Shown: piece after piece, positions 39,701-45,700 of the stretch | Position numbering within the stretch: the stretch's first letter is position 1 | How the letters are laid out: each line of letters starts with the position of its first letter | Assembly: GCA_030847615.1 (NCBI GenBank) | Contig: JAUMIR010000001.1 | Coordinates: forward strand, 31,743,501-31,807,500 | DNA length: 64,000 bases | Reading direction: 5' to 3' | Source of the DNA: Gambelia wislizenii | Taxonomy: Eukaryota > Chordata > Lepidosauria > Squamata > Crotaphytidae | Translations under genes and position numbers: made by a program | Notes under the pieces: model-generated | The model's input: the letters and a program-made list of their open reading frames with translations, nothing else | What the model was told of the DNA's origin: nothing | Database searches by the model: none

Positions 39701-42700
39701 CTATTGTTGTTGCTGTGTGCCTTCAATCGTTTCTGACTTATGGCGACCCTAAGGTGAAAAAACCCTATGAAATTCATGGGGTTGCCATAAAGTCGACAGG
39801 TGACTTGAATGCACATATACACACACACAGCAAACCAATCACAGGGTTTTCTTGACAAGATTTGTTCAGAGAGTGTTTGCCTTTGCCTTTCTCTGAGGCT
39901 GAGAGAATGCGACTTGCCCAAGGTCATCTACTGGGTTTCCATGACTAAGTGGGAATTCAAATTCTGGTCTCCATAGTTGTAGTTCAACACTCATGCCACT
40001 ACATCACTTTTGCTGGGAGACAGGTAGAGGTTGTCCAGTGAAAAAACTCCTCACGGAATACAAGGAAAATCCTAGCTGTCTTAATGGAACTCTGTGTGGT
40101 TTTGCCATATTGTGAAGGAGGGGGGCAAAAAAGGGCCAAAAACATCACCAGAAAAGCCTTTGTGGCTTTTCCCGTCTTAAAAAAAAACAAAAAAACAAGG
40201 AGGTGCACATTTCCACTCCTTAGGATAAGCGAGTCAATCTGACTCGCTTGCCCAAACATGAGGAAGTGCAAATCTGATTGGCCGGACAAGCGCAGGGGGT
40301 GGGGCTTGCTAGCAAGGCAAACGCCAACAGCTGGCACGTTGGATTTCCACCTTAGCAGATAAACACTAAGGCGGGAAAATGGGGTGTTGGGGTTTTTTTG
40401 CTTTTGTGTTCAAGTGAAAAATCACTCAATTGCACCTTTGACATAGTTTTTTAAAAAAAAGATAAGGTTGGCAGTGGCAAATTGAGGTATGTCCAAATGT
40501 GAGTAAATCACTCACAGCCTCCATGTTTACTAGCGGGCACACAAAGCTTATGGGGGCAAAAAAAACCAATTAGGATAGGTTGCAACTGCTGCAAAATGTC
40601 ATTACTACAAGGTGCTTCGTTTTTTATGGGCTCGTATAGACAAGTGTAGTGTAAACATGAAAAAGAATGCCTAGAAAGCTAATTTCTGATGCATGGACAG
40701 TTAACACAGAGATCTGTGTCTGCAATATTCATTTTAAGTATTCAGACATCAACATAGTCCTAGACTATAGTCTGCCTATCAGTAAAATGGGAACAATAAT
40801 AATATCCTCCCTTACACTACTGTTGTACATTTGAATGCCTTACAATCTCTCTCTCTCTCTCTCTCTCTCATTCTCTCTTTTCTTTGCAAACAAAGATTCA
40901 GGAAGGACTCAAGGACTCATCCCATGCTTTCTGCAAGTGTGCTGATGACTGAAAAGGCCAATCCGAGATAAACAAGTCTGGTTGCAGAAAGCACAGCAGA
41001 AGGTCTCCTTGGGTGATGTTTCCGGGTTGTGATTCTTTCTGTGTTGTCATTTCTCTTCAAGGCGTGTTTGGTGTGAGTTCTAAAATAAGGCTACAGCATT
41101 GAGGATAGTGCGTCTCCATGCCTCCCAATGTGAGGCCACGGCAGACCATTGTTGGTGATCAGTTTGGCTGAGCCTGAGATGTTGCTTCAGGGAGTCTTTG
41201 TATCGCTTTTTTGGAGCGCCCCTCTTACACTGACCCGTGGTGAGTTCAACGTAGAGTACTATTTTGGGGAGCCGATGGTCCTCCATCCTAGAAACATGCC
41301 CTGACCAGTGCAGCTGTGTTCTCAATATCATGGCCTCAATGCTGGTGATCCCTGCTTGCTCAAGGACAGCAACATTCGTCACATAGTCAGTCCAGTGTAT
41401 ATTTAGGATTGTGCATATACAGCACTGATGAAAGCGTTCGAGGAGTCGTAAGTGGTGGTGATAGGTGACCCATGTTTCAGACCCATAAAGGAGAATAGAC
41501 AGTACAATGGCTCTATACACACTGATTTTTGTGCTTCGCCCCAGGTGTTTATTACTCCAGACTCTTTTGTAAAGTCTTCCAAATGCGCTATATGCCTTTG
41601 CTAATCTCTGATCAGAGCAATTTTCAAATTAAAGTCTTCTTTCCATATGACAGGGTAGAAAGGAGAAAACAGCCTCACGGATAGGGGTATCAAAATTACT
41701 AGCAGAGTTCCGCACCCTCTAGAGCTCTCCAACAGATCTTCCTTCATTTTAAGCCTGAAATGACTGTCTGCTAAGCCTGAAAATGTCACTTTATCCTCAC
41801 CACACCTTTGTTTCTCTTTCAAATAAGATTGACATCTGGTTTCTCTAGAAACTTTAACTGCTACATGACATGCAAGGGTTTAACCCAGCCTTTCTCAACC
41901 TTTTTATCCTGGAGGAACCCTTGAAATAATTTTCAGGTCTCAGGGAAACCCTGCATAAACATTATTCTATATATTGTTATTGCTTTCCCCCCACAATTAC
42001 CGTCTCTTGAGGAGCCCCTGGCCACCTCTTGGGAAACCCTAGGGTTCCAGGGAATCCTGGTTCAGAAACAATGGTTTAACCTTTCCCTTCAATTTATGTC
42101 CAATGCAGAAAAGGATTCAGCACCTCAGTTTTAGCAAACTGGATAACTGTTATAGGCTCAAGAAACCTGTCAACAAAAAAGGATTAAAAAATTTTTTCTA
42201 CTTATATTAGAAATACAGAAGAGTAGTATAAGATTTGTTTTTGTTATGTGCCTTTAAGTTGCCTCTGACTCATTGAGGCCTTCTCTCAGGGTTTTCTTGG
42301 CAAGATTTATTCAAAGGAACTTTGCTACTGCCTTCCTCTTAGGTTGAGAGAGTGTGACTTACCCAGGTCACCCAAGCCATTGGTTTCCATGGCTGAGTGG
42401 GGAGTCAAACTCTCATCTCCCAGAGTCCTAATCCAACACTCAAACCACTATGCCACACTGGCTCCACAATATAAGAGCTGTTATTGTTATTGTTGTCGTG
42501 TACCTTCAAGTCATTTCTGACCTATGGCAACTCTAAGGCAAACCCATCACGGGGTTTTCTTGGAAAGATGTGTTCAGAGGCAGTTTGTCATTGCCTTCCT
42601 CTGAGGCTGAGAGAGTGTGGCTTGCCCATGGTCACACAGTGGGCTTCCATGGCCGAGCAGGGATTCGAACCCTGTTCTCCAGAGTCGTGGCCCAACACTA

Positions 42701-45700
42701 TATCATGCTGGGTCTCAGCGTAAGAGTTATTCACCTCTAAAGTCATCTTGGAGCTTTCCCATCCCCATCCTAATATTTCCCCACAATGGAAAACATGCAA
42801 CCCTAGGAAAGCTCATGAACGTACCAGCAGTCTTAGTAAAAAACCTGCCCTATGGAAGCAATGCTCTATATGAAGCAGCTTAGGGAGCTGGGTATGTTTA
42901 GCCTGGAGAAGAGAAAGTTAAGAGGTGACATGATAGCCACGTTTAAATATTTGAAGGGATGTCATAAATAGAGCAAACTTGTTTTCTGCTGCTCCAGAGA
43001 CTAGGACACGGAGCAAAGGATTCAAACTACAGGAAAAGAGGAAGAACTTCCTGACAGTAAGAGCTGTTCGGCAGTGGAATACACTGCCTTGGAGTGTGGT
43101 GCTCTCCTTCTTTGGAGGTTTTTAAACAGAGGCTGGATGGCCACCTGTTGGGAGTGCTTTGATTGTGTATTCCTGCATTGCAGAGGGTTGGACTGGATGG
43201 TCCTCATGGTCTCTCCCAACTCTATGATTCTATACTGATCATAACTACAACTTGTGGTAGGAAATACCATGGTTTGACAATGTGCTGCGTGTCAAAGAAT
43301 TTCCTTTTGTTTGTCCTGAATCTCCCACCAAAAAGCTTCATCAGATAGTTCCGAAGTGCTTAACTTGTGCTGGACTGTGCCCAGGGCACTTTGGGGTCAA
43401 ATAGGAAGTAGTGAGGAACTAAAACAGGAAGTATTTCAGAGTTCACATATTACTCATGTAAGATCATCCTGCCATGGAACAAGAGGGTAAAAAATAGCTC
43501 TCACAAGTTCTGTCTTTAAAATAATACTCCCTGGCACAGATTTCTTCAACTTGGTGTCTTTCTGCTATGTCTGCTAAATACCCATCAGGTAGATTATAGA
43601 CTACGGGAGTTGCAGTTCATCACATCTGGAGGGTGTCAGGTTAGGGAAGGTTGACAAGTTGCCTTACACCAATTTGTATACATCATCAATATATATTGTT
43701 AAGAAAGTTTATCACAAACTGCTCTGTTTTTCTTTGTTCAGGGGCTTGTCTACACGAGGCAATAAAATGTGGATTGATGCACAGTCAAGCCAAATTGCAG
43801 CAGCTTTCAATTGTCTCCATGATTTTTTGCAAGATCACAAGCAGGCAAAGCTATCCATGTTTGTTGTGGGCATGCCTACAAATCAAGATGGCAGGCCCGA
43901 GTGCATTACTCAGTTTTATTCCCACCAGTTGCTGCTTCCGATCAGTAAAAACATCCAAGGTACGGAAGTGTGATCTTCCACTTAAATAAACAGGGGAGTT
44001 GGGAAAGGCTGTTTTGTCACCTCAGCACATGGTCGCTAAAAAATCCAACATGGCCGTTCCAGGCGCTTGCCTTGCCAGCAAGCTCCATCACCTGCACACA
44101 TCTGATCAATCAGCTGTCCACTCTAGGAATGCACAGTGATGCGAATCAGTTGCCCTAACAAGCAATAGTGAGCATTCCCATGCATTATTTTTAAAAATAC
44201 AGGAAAAGCCGCAAAGGCTTTTCCTGTGGAGTATTTGGCATTTTTGGCTCCCCTCCTCCTGAATACAGTGGATTGATGCAGGATCCCATTTAGACAAAAC
44301 GTATTCTCCTTGAATTCTATGAGTATTTTTGCTGCAGAGACAAGCCCCAGGATTTTGCAACAAAAAAAACAGATTAACAACCCCAAAACATAAAAGGGGA
44401 GATCAAGGATCAAATGATTAATTTATTTTTAAAATAAAAACCAGAGAAATACAAAACAGAGAAAATAACTAGATTTTCACCCCCTCATCTAGATTTGTCA
44501 ACTTCAAATTAAATTATTCTATACTCCTTTATTTTAATTGCTGCTCTTGACACCTCTATTACAAAGGTCAGCAAAAGGGCCCTTCCTGAACCAAATCCAT
44601 TTCTCAGAGTTACCCTTTGCCTTCATTGCCAGAGCTGTCCCAAGACACTTTAGTGTCTGAAGGAAACACTAATGTGTTTAATAAAAATTTTAAAAAAATT
44701 AAAAACCCTTACTGTCAGATAATTTTAATCTCTCATAATTTTACTAATTGGTAATTTTAGTTCTTACCAATTAGGTAATTTTAGACTCTGTATTAAGTCA
44801 TCCTATGGGTGGGAACCATCTTTAGATACTTTGCATGCTTCAAAATGTAGTAATCTAGTCCTGCTGTGTTTGAGGGAGGTTTGTTGTGTGCCTTCATGTT
44901 GTCTGTATATGTTTGTGCCTTCAAGTCACCTGTCGACTTATGGTGACTCCATGAATTTCATAGTATTTTCTTAGGCAAGGAATACTCCGAGATGGGTTTG
45001 CCTATTCCTTCCCCTGAAATAGATCCCTAGGACAAATTTATCACGGGTTTTTCTTGGCCAGATTTGTTCAGAGAGGGTTTGCAATTGCCTTCCTCTGAGG
45101 AAGATGACTTGCTCAAGGTCACTCAGAGGGTTTTCATGCCCAAATGGGGATTTGAACTCTGTTCTCCCAGAGTCATCTCTGGGAGAGGTGACCTTCTGTT
45201 TATTCTACTGAATTGGGTTCTGAACATTACTTATATCTAGATCCTGCTAGAAAACCTAGCAACAAAACAGCAGTCCACCAACTCTCAAACAACTTGCCTT
45301 TTTCAAGCGTTGGTGTGGTTTGAGTGTTGGATTAGGACCTAGGAGACCAGGTATAAATCCTTGCTCAGCCACAGAAACCTACTGGGTGACCTGGAGCAAG
45401 TCACACTCTCTCAGCCTCAAAGGAAGGCAGTGGCAACTCCCCTCTGAACAAATCTTGCCAAGAAAACCCCATGATAGGCTCACCTTAGGATCTCTGTAAG
45501 TCAGATACAATGACAACAACAGTGCCTTAATACATTGATTTATTTATTTTAAAGAGGAAGGAGGAGGGGTTATCACTTAAGGAATCAGGTGAGCTGCTCT
45601 GGAGCAAGCAAGTGCATGATAAGAAAAATCAGGGGGCCTTCTTCCCTCCTGAGGGCCAGCCCTACCATTAGGGATAATGAAGCAGCTGACTCAGGCAGCA

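Noticed and set aside
42639..42690. tRNA gene in the SINE head (gggattcgaaccctg)
   Set aside because: Only the B-box part is tRNA-like; no cloverleaf can be completed. It is the complement of a SINE head.
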